Of a stretch of 35,137 nucleotides of DNA, positions 11,065 to 17,778 are shown piece by piece. The notes under the pieces were generated by a model that worked only from the letters and a program-made list of their open reading frames with translations, was not told where the DNA came from and searched no databases. Numbering within the stretch: the stretch's first letter is position 1; each line of letters begins with the position of its first letter. The position numbers and the translations under genes were made by a program. Source of the stretch: Acidimicrobiaceae bacterium (GTDB lineage Bacteria; Actinomycetota; Acidimicrobiia; Acidimicrobiales; UBA8190); assembly GCA_003151955.1 (NCBI GenBank), contig PLZB01000022.1, positions 1 through 35,137 of the forward strand, written 5' to 3'.

Positions 11065-11765
11065 CCGGTCCCGGGCCACCCGCCGGGGGTGTCCCCCCGG
11101 CCGGGGTCCGCACCGTCGGGCCGGGTTCGGACCGGACCACCCGGGTCGTCCTCGTCCGTCACGGGGAGTCCGTCTGCGCCCGGGACGGCATCGTCGGCGG
11201 GATCCGGGGTTGCACCGGGCTCTCCCCGGCCGGCCAGGCCCAGGCCGGGGCCCTCCGGGACCGCCTGGCCCGGACCGGTGAGCTCGACGGCGCCACCGCC
11301 CTCTACGCCAGCGTCCTCCCCCGGGCCACAGAGACGGCCCGGGCCATCGCCCCGGTCGTGGGCGGCGGCGGGCTCCCGGTCGTCGAGGACTGCGATCTCT
11401 GCGAGCTCCACCCCGGCGAGGCCGACGGCCTGACCTGGACCGAGTTCGGCCGGCGTTATCCCGAGCCGGACTGGGACACCGATCCGACCGTGCCGGTCTC
11501 CCCCGGGGGGGAGAGCTGGACCGGCTTCGTCGAGCGGGCCTCCTCGGCCGTGGCCCGGCTGGCCCGGCGCCACCCCGGCGAGCTGGTCGTGGTGGCCTGC
11601 CACGCCGGTGTGGTCGAGGCCACCCTCCTCGCCTTCCTTCCCGTCGGGGGCCCGGGCCGCCGTCTCAAGCTCCACACCGCCTACACCGCCCTGACCGACT
11701 GGGAGCTGGGTCCGGTCGGCTGGCGGTTGGCGCGCTACAACGACGCCGCCCACCTGGCACCCTGA
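11061..11765 (+). CDS. Histidine phosphatase family protein
   Basis: The protein is a branch-1 histidine phosphatase: RHGE (His34 is the phospho-acceptor) in VVLVRHGESVC, then GLSPAGQAQA, ASVLPRATETA, DLCELHPGEADGLTW (catalytic acid region) and VVACHAGVVEA (His181). At 234 residues it fits phosphoglycerate-mutase-like phosphatases; substrate cannot be predicted. The start is probably TTG 11061, overlapping the CoxE stop (TTGA) with GAGGAG upstream; a GTG at 11016 in the same frame would overlap CoxE by 49 bases. The first 25 residues are Gly/Pro-rich. It is the last gene of the apparent proA-ATPase-VWA-phosphatase unit. Confidence 0.8.
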   Translation: MTGPGPPAGGVPPAGVRTVGPGSDRTTRVVLVRHGESVCARDGIVGGIRGCTGLSPAGQAQAGALRDRLARTGELDGATALYASVLPRATETARAIAPVVGGGGLPVVEDCDLCELHPGEADGLTWTEFGRRYPEPDWDTDPTVPVSPGGESWTGFVERASSAVARLARRHPGELVVVACHAGVVEATLLAFLPVGGPGRRLKLHTAYTALTDWELGPVGWRLARYNDAAHLAP

Positions 11766-11796
11766 GCCCGGCCCGGGTCGGCCCGGCCGAGCTCAG
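11762..11796. terminator. Bidirectional hairpin at the phosphatase/GH25-like junction
   Basis: CTGAGC (11762-11767) pairs with GCTCAG (11791-11796). After one C-A mismatch, CGGCC (11769-11773) pairs with GGCCG (11785-11789), with an 11-base loop. Both convergent stop codons are in the outer stem. No U-tract is present. Confidence 0.45.
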
Positions 11797-13388
11797 CAGG
11801 CGTAGTCGCCGTCGAGGCTCTGGCCGTTGGCGGTGTCGGTGTACTGGGTCAAGAGGATCGGGCCCGTGGGGAGGAAGTTCCCGTGGGCGGCGGCATAGGA
11901 GCGGGCCGTCGCGCAGTTGGAGGCGGGGTTCCCGGTGTACCAGGCGATCCAGAGGGGAACGGGGGGCTGGTAGCTGCCGGCGATGCCGCTCCAGGTCAGG
12001 GGGCTTGTGTAGATCCCCACCGTGTTGATCCCCTGCCCCCGGAGGAAGGTGAGGGCCCCGGCGATGACCTGGTCGTTGGCGGCGGTGTCGGTCGACCAGT
12101 AGTCGGTGGCGTCCTCGACGTCGAGCCACCAGGGGACGAGGGCGTCGGCCCCCTGGGACCTCACGGCGTCGAAGGCGAAGACGGCGGCCTCGTAGCCCCA
12201 GTTGCAGGCCTGGTTCCCGTTGCACCCCGGTTGGTCGCTGGCGTCGGTCCCGTAGTTCATGAAGATGTAGAAGTTGAGGCCGGCCCCGGCCCAGGCCGCC
12301 TCGTGGGCCAGGCAGGGGTTGACGGCCCCGTTGGCGATCCCGGTGGCCTGGACCACGCCGATGGTGTGGCCGGAGGGCAGCGTCTGGGTGCAGGCCGGCG
12401 GGTTGTCCTGGAATCTCGAGACGTCGTAGCCGAAGGCGCCGGACTGGTAGGCGGTGTTGCCGGTGCTGCCGTTGCCCCGACCCTTGGCCATGCCGACCAC
12501 GGGGGCGTTCAGGTGCTGGGGGGCCGATCCGTCGTAGCCGGCGTTGCCGAAGCTGGTGACGGCCCCGTTGGCGTCGGTCAGCCAGTACCCCGCCGTCGGG
12601 CCGGTGCCGGTGCCGGTCCCGGCCATGGACGCCACCGGATAGGTCAGGGGGTCCCCGCCCAGGGATCCGTTGAAGGGGGCGTCGCCGAAGGCGAAGATCC
12701 CACCGTCGGAGGCCACCAGCCAGTACCCGTTGCCGTCGTTGCTCGCCGCCATCGAGACGATCGGCGCCACCAGGGTCCTCCCGCCCATCGACCCCCAGAA
12801 GCGGGCGTCGCCGAAGGAGAAGGTCCCGCCGTCGGAGGCCACCAGCCAGTAGCCCCGGGCATCGGGGGTGGAGGCCATGGCCACGATCGGCTTGTTGAGG
12901 GCCTTCGTGCCCATGGACCCGTAGAAGGGGGCGTCGAACGCGAAGATCCCCCCGTCGGCGGCGACCTCCCAGTACCCCCCGGTGGTCCCGTCGACGGCCA
13001 TTCCCACCACCGGGGCGTTCAGCCGGACGTTGCCCATCGAACCGTGGAAGGCAGCGTCACCGAAGGCGAAGATCCCGCCGTCGGCGGCGTCCTCCCAGTA
13101 GCCCAGGCCGTCCGGGCTCCCGGCCACGCCCACCATCTCGGCGTTGAGCTGTCGGCCGCCCATGGAGCCCTTGAAGGGAACGCCACCGAAGGCGAAGATC
13201 CCGCCGTCGGCGGCCACCAGCCAGTAGGCGGGCACGGAGGTGGCGGCGGTGTTCGACAGGGCCGGACGACCTCCGCCCGGCCCTGTGGCCCGGGTGGCTC
13301 CGGCCTGGAGGGCGGCCAGGAGGAGGAGGGCCACGAAGGGGACCCGGAGAGTTCGGCCGGAGCGGTGGCTGGGGGAGGTGGGGGTCAT
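11793..13388 (-). CDS. Secreted repeat protein with C-terminal GH25-like/DUF1906-type domain
   Basis: The 531-residue product starts with a Sec signal (RTLRVPFVALLLLAALQAGA). Residues 55 to about 313 are six copies of a ~42-residue repeat, YW(L/E)VAADGGIFAFGDAxFxGSMGGxxLNxPVVGMA; copy 3 lacks one Gly and copy 6 is diverged. Such repeats may form a beta-propeller. From about 318 comes a TIM-barrel glycoside-hydrolase-like domain: FGYDVSRFQ (Asp322), GVVQATG, NFYIFMNYG, WWLDVED (Asp423, Glu425, the DxE of GH25), GIYTSPLTW and LWIAWYTGNP, with several Cys pairs. A role in cell-wall binding or hydrolysis is an inference. I chose ATG 13388 because it puts the signal peptide at the N-terminus. Confidence 0.75.
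   Translation of the reverse strand: MTPTSPSHRSGRTLRVPFVALLLLAALQAGATRATGPGGGRPALSNTAATSVPAYWLVAADGGIFAFGGVPFKGSMGGRQLNAEMVGVAGSPDGLGYWEDAADGGIFAFGDAAFHGSMGNVRLNAPVVGMAVDGTTGGYWEVAADGGIFAFDAPFYGSMGTKALNKPIVAMASTPDARGYWLVASDGGTFSFGDARFWGSMGGRTLVAPIVSMAASNDGNGYWLVASDGGIFAFGDAPFNGSLGGDPLTYPVASMAGTGTGTGPTAGYWLTDANGAVTSFGNAGYDGSAPQHLNAPVVGMAKGRGNGSTGNTAYQSGAFGYDVSRFQDNPPACTQTLPSGHTIGVVQATGIANGAVNPCLAHEAAWAGAGLNFYIFMNYGTDASDQPGCNGNQACNWGYEAAVFAFDAVRSQGADALVPWWLDVEDATDYWSTDTAANDQVIAGALTFLRGQGINTVGIYTSPLTWSGIAGSYQPPVPLWIAWYTGNPASNCATARSYAAAHGNFLPTGPILLTQYTDTANGQSLDGDYAC
12470..13226 (-). repeat. Six in-frame protein repeats (YW-VAADGGIFAFGDA type)
   Basis: Each unit is about 42 codons. The DNA repeats are imperfect, and the strongest conservation is in the codons for DGGIFAFGDA. 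They lie entirely within the GH25-like gene and explain repetitive antisense reading frames on the plus strand. Confidence 0.75.
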
Positions 13389-13479
13389 CTGGTGGGTGGT
13401 GGTCCTTGGCCAGGCCGGCCCGTTCCGCCGCAGGCGTGACGGAGCGTGGGGGCCTGACCTCGTCCGAAGGTCGACACCC

Positions 13480-13508
13480 ATTGTGGGGGAGATCGCTGTC
13501 CAAGACAA
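13480..13508 (-). promoter_or_regulatory. Promoter of the GH25-like gene (TTGTCT-17-CACAAT)
   Basis: On the minus strand TTGTCT (13508-13503) and CACAAT (13485-13480) are separated by 17 bases, a vegetative-type promoter. Transcription would start near 13473 and leave a leader of about 85 nt. AAGGA lies 14 nt before the ATG. Unlike most units here, this one is not leaderless. Confidence 0.5.
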
Positions 13509-13549
13509 TGACCCCCCCCGGTTTCCCCGGTCGGCGGGGTCCGGCCAGG

Positions 13550-14896
13550 TCAACCCCGGAGGAGCTCCGCCACACGAAAGGCCAGGTCGATGGACTGGCG
13601 GGCGTTCAGCCGGGGGTCGCAGGTCGTGGTGTAGCGGAGGTGGAGCTGATCCTCCAGGATGTCCCCGAGACCGCCGAGGCACTCGGTGACGTCGTCCCCG
13701 GTCAGCTCGACATGGACCCCGCCCGGGTAGCTCCCCACCTGACGGTGGGCCTCGAAGAAGCCCTTCAGCTCGAGGAGGATGTCGTCGAAGCGGCGGGTCT
13801 TGCGGCCCCCGTCGCTGGTGATGGTATTGGCGTGCATGGGATCGCAGGCCCACACCACAGGATGACCGGCGTCCCGGACCGCCTCCAGCAGCGGGGGGAG
13901 GGTCTCCGTCACGGCGGTGGCTCCCATCCGGCTGATGAGGGTCAGACGGCCGGGTACCCGGTCGGGGTCGAGGCGGGCGCAGATGTCGAGGAGCTCGTCG
14001 GCGGTCACCGAGGGCCCGATCTTGCAGCCCACCGGGTTGTGGACCCCGGACAGGAACTCGAGGTGGGCTCCTTCGGGCTGCCGGGTCCGCTCGCCCACCC
14101 AGACCATGTGGGCCGAGCAGTCGTACCAGTCGCCGGTCAGGGAGTCCCGCCGGGTCAGGGCCTCCTCGTAGCCGAGGATCAGGGCTTCGTGGCTCGTATA
14201 GAAGGGGACCTGGTGGAGGGTGGCCTCGGCCCCGAGATCGATCCCGCAGGCGGCCATGAACCGCAGGGCCCGGTCGATCTCGCCGGCGATCTGCTCGTAG
14301 CGCCGGCCCTCGTCGCTGGCCGCCACGAACTGCTGATTCCACTGGTGGACCTGGGAGAGATCAGCGAACCCTCCCATGGTGAAGGCCCGGACCAGGTTCA
14401 AGGTGGACGCCGACTGCTGGTAGGCGGTCACCAGCCGCTTCGGGTCGGGCCGCCGGGCCGCCGGATCGGGGAGGTCGTCGTTGACCATGTGGCCCCGGAA
14501 GCTATCGAGCTCGAGGTCGCCCACCCGTTCGGTGGGGGCGGAGCGGGGCTTGGCGTACTGCCCGGCGATCCGGCCCACCTTGACGACCGGGACCCCGGCC
14601 GCGTAGGTCAGGATCACCGCCATCTGGAGGATGACCCTGAGCTTGTCCCGGATGTTGTCGGCGGAGAATTCGGTGAAGGACTCGGCACAGTCCCCGGCCT
14701 GGAGGAGGAAGGCCCGGCCGGCGGCCACCTCGGCCAGCTGACCTCGTAGCCGGCGGGCCTCCCCGGCGAAGACCAGCGGGGGCATCCCGGCCAGCTCCTT
14801 CAGGACGCGGTCGAGCTCCGCCCGGTCGGGCCAGGACGGCTGCTGCTCGGCGGGTCGCTCCTGCCAGCTCTGGGGGCTCCACTCGGTCGGAGGCAT
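13550..14896 (-). CDS. aroG: 3-deoxy-7-phosphoheptulonate (DAHP) synthase, class II
   Basis: DAHP synthase joins phosphoenolpyruvate and erythrose-4-phosphate, the first step of the shikimate pathway. The 448-residue sequence is the plant/actinobacterial class II type: WSPQSWQ near the start, PPLVFAGEARRL, AFLLQAGDCAESF (metal-ligand Cys70), KVGRIAGQYAKPRS, AHMVWVGERTRQ, EFLSGVHNPVGCKIGP, WACDPMHANTI, GGVHVELTGDDVTECLGG and TTCDPRLNARQSIDLAF. Length matches the family. The ATG at 14896 follows TACGCT by 7 nt and GGTGG is next to it. It is divergent from the LLM oxidoreductase, with only 39 bases between start codons. It is separate from any other aro gene here. Confidence 0.95.
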   Translation of the reverse strand: MPPTEWSPQSWQERPAEQQPSWPDRAELDRVLKELAGMPPLVFAGEARRLRGQLAEVAAGRAFLLQAGDCAESFTEFSADNIRDKLRVILQMAVILTYAAGVPVVKVGRIAGQYAKPRSAPTERVGDLELDSFRGHMVNDDLPDPAARRPDPKRLVTAYQQSASTLNLVRAFTMGGFADLSQVHQWNQQFVAASDEGRRYEQIAGEIDRALRFMAACGIDLGAEATLHQVPFYTSHEALILGYEEALTRRDSLTGDWYDCSAHMVWVGERTRQPEGAHLEFLSGVHNPVGCKIGPSVTADELLDICARLDPDRVPGRLTLISRMGATAVTETLPPLLEAVRDAGHPVVWACDPMHANTITSDGGRKTRRFDDILLELKGFFEAHRQVGSYPGGVHVELTGDDVTECLGGLGDILEDQLHLRYTTTCDPRLNARQSIDLAFRVAELLRG

Positions 14897-14903
14897 GGCC
14901 ACC

Positions 14904-14909
14904 AGCGTA
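14904..14909 (-). promoter_or_regulatory. -10 box (TACGCT) for aroG
   Basis: TACGCT lies 7 nt before the aroG ATG on the minus strand. It is 13 bases from the plus-strand box at 14923-14928, so the two promoters overlap face to face across their -35 positions. Confidence 0.45.
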
Positions 14910-14922
14910 AACGCCCGAGACG

Positions 14923-14928
14923 TAGGCT
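14923..14928 (+). promoter_or_regulatory. -10 box (TAGGCT) for the LLM oxidoreductase gene
   Basis: TAGGCT ends 7 nt before the GTG start at 14936, with no ribosome-binding site. It supports that start and a leaderless mRNA. Confidence 0.45.
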
Positions 14929-14935
14929 CCGTCCG

Positions 14936-15859
14936 GTGCACCCCTTCCGCTTCGCCGTCCAGGTCTCCGGGGCCAACTCCGGGCCCCGCTGGCGGGACCT
15001 GGCCCGCCAGATCGAGGACCTCGGCTACTCGGCGCTCTTCATGCCCGACCACCTCGACGAGCAGTGGTCGCCCCTGGTGGCCCTGACCGTCGCCGCCGAG
15101 GTCACCACCACCGTTCGGATCGGAACCCTGGTCCTTGGCAACGACTACCGCCATCCGGTCGTCCTGGCCCGGGAGGCGGCCACCCTCGAACTCCTCTCCG
15201 AGGGACGGCTCGAGCTCGGCCTCGGTGCCGGTTGGATGACCTCGGACTACGAGCAGGCCGGCATCGACCTCGATCCCCCCGCCGTCCTGATCGACCGCCT
15301 CGGCGAGGCCGTCACGATCGTCAAGGAGCTCTGGCGGGAGGGGTCCTGCCACTACCTCGGCGACCACTACCGGCCCAACGGGGTCTCCGGCTACCCGGCA
15401 CCACGGTCCGGCCCCGCGCTCCTGATCGGAGGGGGGAGCCGTCGGGTGTTGACGCTGGCGGGCCGGGAGGCCGACATCGTCGGTGTCAACCCCCGCCTCA
15501 CGGCCGGCTTCATCGGGCCGGAGATGATCGCCTCGGCCCTCCCCGAGGCGTACGACCAGCGACTGGCCTGGGTCCGGGAGGGGGCTGGGGACCGATTCGA
15601 GGAGCTCGAGCTCCAGTGCCTCACGTTCCTGGTCCGGGTGGTCGACAATGGCCGCCAGCTCGTGGAGGAGCTGGCCCCGGCCTTCCAGATGACCGTCGAC
15701 CAGGCCGCCGACGCCCCGGTGGCCCTGATCGGGACCGTCGACGAGATCGTCGGGACCCTCCAGGCCCGGCGTCGGCGGTGGGGGCTCAGCTACTGGGTGG
15801 TGCACCAGGCCGAGTTGGAGGACTTCGCCCCCGTGGTGGCCCGGTTGGCCGGCACCTGA
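14936..15859 (+). CDS. LLM-class oxidoreductase, probably F420-dependent
   Basis: The 307-residue protein is a luciferase-like TIM-barrel oxidoreductase: HPFRFAVQVSG, LGYSALFMPDHL, IGTLVLGNDYRHPVVLAREAATLELLSEGRLELGLGAGW and PALLIGGGSRRVL are the family landmarks. The opening and the DYRHP motif resemble the actinobacterial TIGR03621/MSMEG_2516-type group, which is predicted to use coenzyme F420; that placement is from memory. Substrate is unknown. It has its own leaderless-type promoter, and nadD follows after a single base, so it probably transcribes nadD, the small membrane gene and rsfS too. Confidence 0.82.
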   Translation: MHPFRFAVQVSGANSGPRWRDLARQIEDLGYSALFMPDHLDEQWSPLVALTVAAEVTTTVRIGTLVLGNDYRHPVVLAREAATLELLSEGRLELGLGAGWMTSDYEQAGIDLDPPAVLIDRLGEAVTIVKELWREGSCHYLGDHYRPNGVSGYPAPRSGPALLIGGGSRRVLTLAGREADIVGVNPRLTAGFIGPEMIASALPEAYDQRLAWVREGAGDRFEELELQCLTFLVRVVDNGRQLVEELAPAFQMTVDQAADAPVALIGTVDEIVGTLQARRRRWGLSYWVVHQAELEDFAPVVARLAGT

Positions 15860-15860
15860 C

Positions 15861-16451
15861 GTGGCCGAGCGGATCGGCATCCTCGGAGGCACCTTCGACC
15901 CCGTCCACGTCGGCCACCTCGTGGCCGCGGTCGAGGCCCGCCACGACCTGGCCCTGGACCGGGTGCTCCTGGTGGTGGCCAACGAGCCCTGGCAGAAGAC
16001 GGGGGAGCGGGTCCTCACCCCCGCCGAGGACCGGTACGCCGTGGTGGCAGCCGCGGTCGAGGGGGTCCCGGGTCTGGAGGCCAGCCGGATCGAGATCGAC
16101 CGGGGGGGGCCGAGCTACACGGTGGACACCATCGACGAGGTCGTGGGCCGACACGGCGATGCCGAGATCTTCCTCGTGGTCGGGGCCGACGTGGCCGGCC
16201 AGCTAGCCAGCTGGATCCGGGTCGATGAGCTCCCCGGGCTCGTGACCCTCGTGGTCGTCCACCGGGGAGGGGTCGAGCCCGGTCCGGACCCGGTCGGCTG
16301 GCGGGTCAGGAGGCTCCGGATCCCCGCCCTGGAGATCTCGAGCAGCGACCTCCGGCGCCGCCTGGCCGAGGGTCGGCCCGTCGACTTCCTCGTCCCGGAA
16401 CCCGCCATCCGTTGCATCACCCGCCGGGGTCTGTACGCTGTGGGCAGATGA
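15861..16451 (+). CDS. nadD: Nicotinate-nucleotide adenylyltransferase
   Basis: NadD transfers AMP to nicotinate mononucleotide to form deamido-NAD in the cytosol. The 196-residue protein has the nucleotidyltransferase motif GGTFDPVHVGHL (9-20), VVANEPWQK, GPSYTVDTID, VVGADVAGQLASW, and the second nucleotide-binding motif ISSSDLRRRL followed by VDFLVPEPAIRCI. Length is normal. The start is GTG 15861, right after the LLM stop. Its stop overlaps the next gene (ATGA). nadD next to rsfS is conserved in many bacteria; here about 7 kb of other genes separates it from proBA. Confidence 0.95.
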   Translation: MAERIGILGGTFDPVHVGHLVAAVEARHDLALDRVLLVVANEPWQKTGERVLTPAEDRYAVVAAAVEGVPGLEASRIEIDRGGPSYTVDTIDEVVGRHGDAEIFLVVGADVAGQLASWIRVDELPGLVTLVVVHRGGVEPGPDPVGWRVRRLRIPALEISSSDLRRRLAEGRPVDFLVPEPAIRCITRRGLYAVGR

Positions 16452-16684
16452 GGAGTCCGGCCGCCGAGCACATCGACCCGCCAGCCAGCCCCGGGTCCCC
16501 CCCGCCCAGTCGGGTCGAGTTGCGCCAGAAGCGACGGGAGCAGCGGATGCTTGTCGCCGCCGGGATCGCCGTCCTCCTGGCCCTCCTCATGGCGGCCGTC
16601 TTCACCGTGGGCTCGCATCCCGGATCGGCCTCCGGGGCCGGACGGGCCGGATCCGGCCCGTCCCTGGGAAGCAACCCCAGGTGA
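16448..16684 (+). CDS. Small single-pass membrane protein, unknown function
   Basis: The 78-residue protein has a Pro-rich start (EHIDPPASPGSPPPS), a basic segment (RVELRQKRREQR, about 22-33), one hydrophobic helix (MLVAAGIAVLLALLMAAVFTVG, about 34-55) and a Gly/Ser-rich end. With the basic side before the helix, the N-terminus should be cytosolic and the short tail outside. No family is recognised. Four-base overlaps with nadD (ATGA) and rsfS (GTGA) show that the three are translationally coupled. Other actinobacteria often have a membrane or LytR-type gene at this place. Confidence 0.7.
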   Translation: MRSPAAEHIDPPASPGSPPPSRVELRQKRREQRMLVAAGIAVLLALLMAAVFTVGSHPGSASGAGRAGSGPSLGSNPR

Positions 16685-17121
16685 CGCCGGTCGGGCCGGT
16701 CCTGGCCGGCGACGACGGGTCGCCCAACGACGCTCCCACCCCTGGGACCATCCGACCCGTCGCACCCGTCGATCTCCCCGACGGCTGCCTGGAGGCGGCC
16801 CGCTCGGCTGATGCCAAGCTCGGCGTCGACACCGTGATCATGGCCATGGGGGAGCTCCTGGGGGTGACCGAGGCCTTCGTCGTCACCGCCGGCCGCAACA
16901 ACCGCCAGGTCAAGACCATCGTCGACGCCGTCGAGCACGGGGTGAAGGAGGGAACGGGCCGGTCGCCGCTGCGGGTCGAGGGACTCCGGGACCAGCAGTG
17001 GGTCCTGATGGACTACGGAGACTTCCTCGTCCACGTCTTCCTCGACGAGACCAGGGACTTCTACGACCTGGAGCATCTCTGGGGAAACGCGCCCCGGGTC
17101 GACTGGGCCGAGCCGGCCTGA
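16681..17121 (+). CDS. rsfS: Ribosomal silencing factor RsfS
   Basis: RsfS (Iojap/YbeB family) binds L14 on the 50S subunit and blocks subunit joining when nutrients are low. The 146-residue protein has the family core from about residue 35: ADAKLGVDTVIMAMGELLG, EAFVVTAGRNNRQVKTIVDAVE, VEGLRDQQWVLMDYGDFLVHVF and RDFYDLEHLWGNAP. An N-terminal extension of about 30 residues is unusual and predicted disordered. No later ATG/GTG gives a normal start, and GTG 16681 overlaps the previous stop. The gene is convergent with the LpqB-like gene. Confidence 0.94.
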   Translation: MTPVGPVLAGDDGSPNDAPTPGTIRPVAPVDLPDGCLEAARSADAKLGVDTVIMAMGELLGVTEAFVVTAGRNNRQVKTIVDAVEHGVKEGTGRSPLRVEGLRDQQWVLMDYGDFLVHVFLDETRDFYDLEHLWGNAPRVDWAEPA

Positions 17122-17134
17122 ACCGACGTCCCGA

Positions 17135-17170
17135 GGCCTGGCCCGGGATCAGCTGTGGGGGGCCAGGGCC
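17135..17170. terminator. Bidirectional hairpin at the rsfS/lpqB-like junction
   Basis: CTGGCCC (17138-17144) pairs with GGGCCAG (17160-17166). GGC (17135-17137) extends the stem after a bulged G, with a 15-base loop. It overlaps the stop codon of the minus-strand lipoprotein gene. No U-tract is present. Confidence 0.45.
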
Positions 17171-17778
17171 GAGAACTGGGACCGGTCGACCACGGGGAGC
17201 TGGGCCCCACTCGACACTGGCACCGAGACCGGTTGGCCGCTCAGCTCGAAGGCCACGCTCGTCACGCCGGACTGGTCCGTGGCCGTGTAGACCATTTGGG
17301 CCACGGCCTGGACCTGGGCCGGACCGACGACCTGGCCGAACGCGGCGTTCAGGTTCACCGTGGCCAGGCCGCCGGTGATCGAGGAGGAGACCACCTTCGT
17401 CTGGGCCGGGATGGCCGTCTGGAAGCCGGTGACGGCCTCGGCCGGGGTGGGTCCGGCGAACAGCTGGTCGAGGAGGGCGTCGAGCCCGGCCCCCAGGGGG
17501 AGGAGGATCAGCCGGTCCAGGGAGACGAGATGTCCGCTGGTATCGAGGAGGTAGACGTGGACGAGGACCTCGTTGGCCACCTGGGGGCTGGTGGTGGTGG
17601 TCGACGTCGGGGTGGTGGAGGAGGTCGTCGTCGAGCCGGAGAGCAACCCGAAGGGCACGGCGTCGCGGGGCAGGGCCTGGGGGTGGCTGTCGGGGCTGAT
17701 CCCGCAGCCGGCCAGGGCCAGGACCACCACCAGGACGGGGCCGGCCGTGACGGTCCGGAACCGCCGGGCGCCCTTCAC
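17149..17778 (-). CDS. GerMN-domain lipoprotein, LpqB-like (short form)
   Basis: The protein is a lipoprotein: basic start, hydrophobic VLVVVLALAGC with lipobox Cys25, then a Thr/Ser-rich linker (SGSTTTSSTTPTSTTTTS, about 51-68). From about 70 comes a GerMN domain: VLVHVYLLDTSGHLV, LDALLDQLFAGPTPAEAVTG, TAIPAQTKVVSSSI and GLATVNLNAAF. In actinobacteria LpqB follows MtrAB and modulates the MtrB kinase. This one is only 209 residues, so it lacks the beta-propeller half of full LpqB (about 580 residues). The GTG start overlaps the kinase stop (GTGA), so they are coupled. Calling it LpqB-like rests on both domain and context. Confidence 0.75.
   Translation of the reverse strand: MKGARRFRTVTAGPVLVVVLALAGCGISPDSHPQALPRDAVPFGLLSGSTTTSSTTPTSTTTTSPQVANEVLVHVYLLDTSGHLVSLDRLILLPLGAGLDALLDQLFAGPTPAEAVTGFQTAIPAQTKVVSSSITGGLATVNLNAAFGQVVGPAQVQAVAQMVYTATDQSGVTSVAFELSGQPVSVPVSSGAQLPVVDRSQFSALAPHS

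Noticed and set aside
12670..12852. Plus-strand frame with repeated KIPPSEATSQ segments
   Set aside because: It is the antisense image of the GH25-like gene's repeats.
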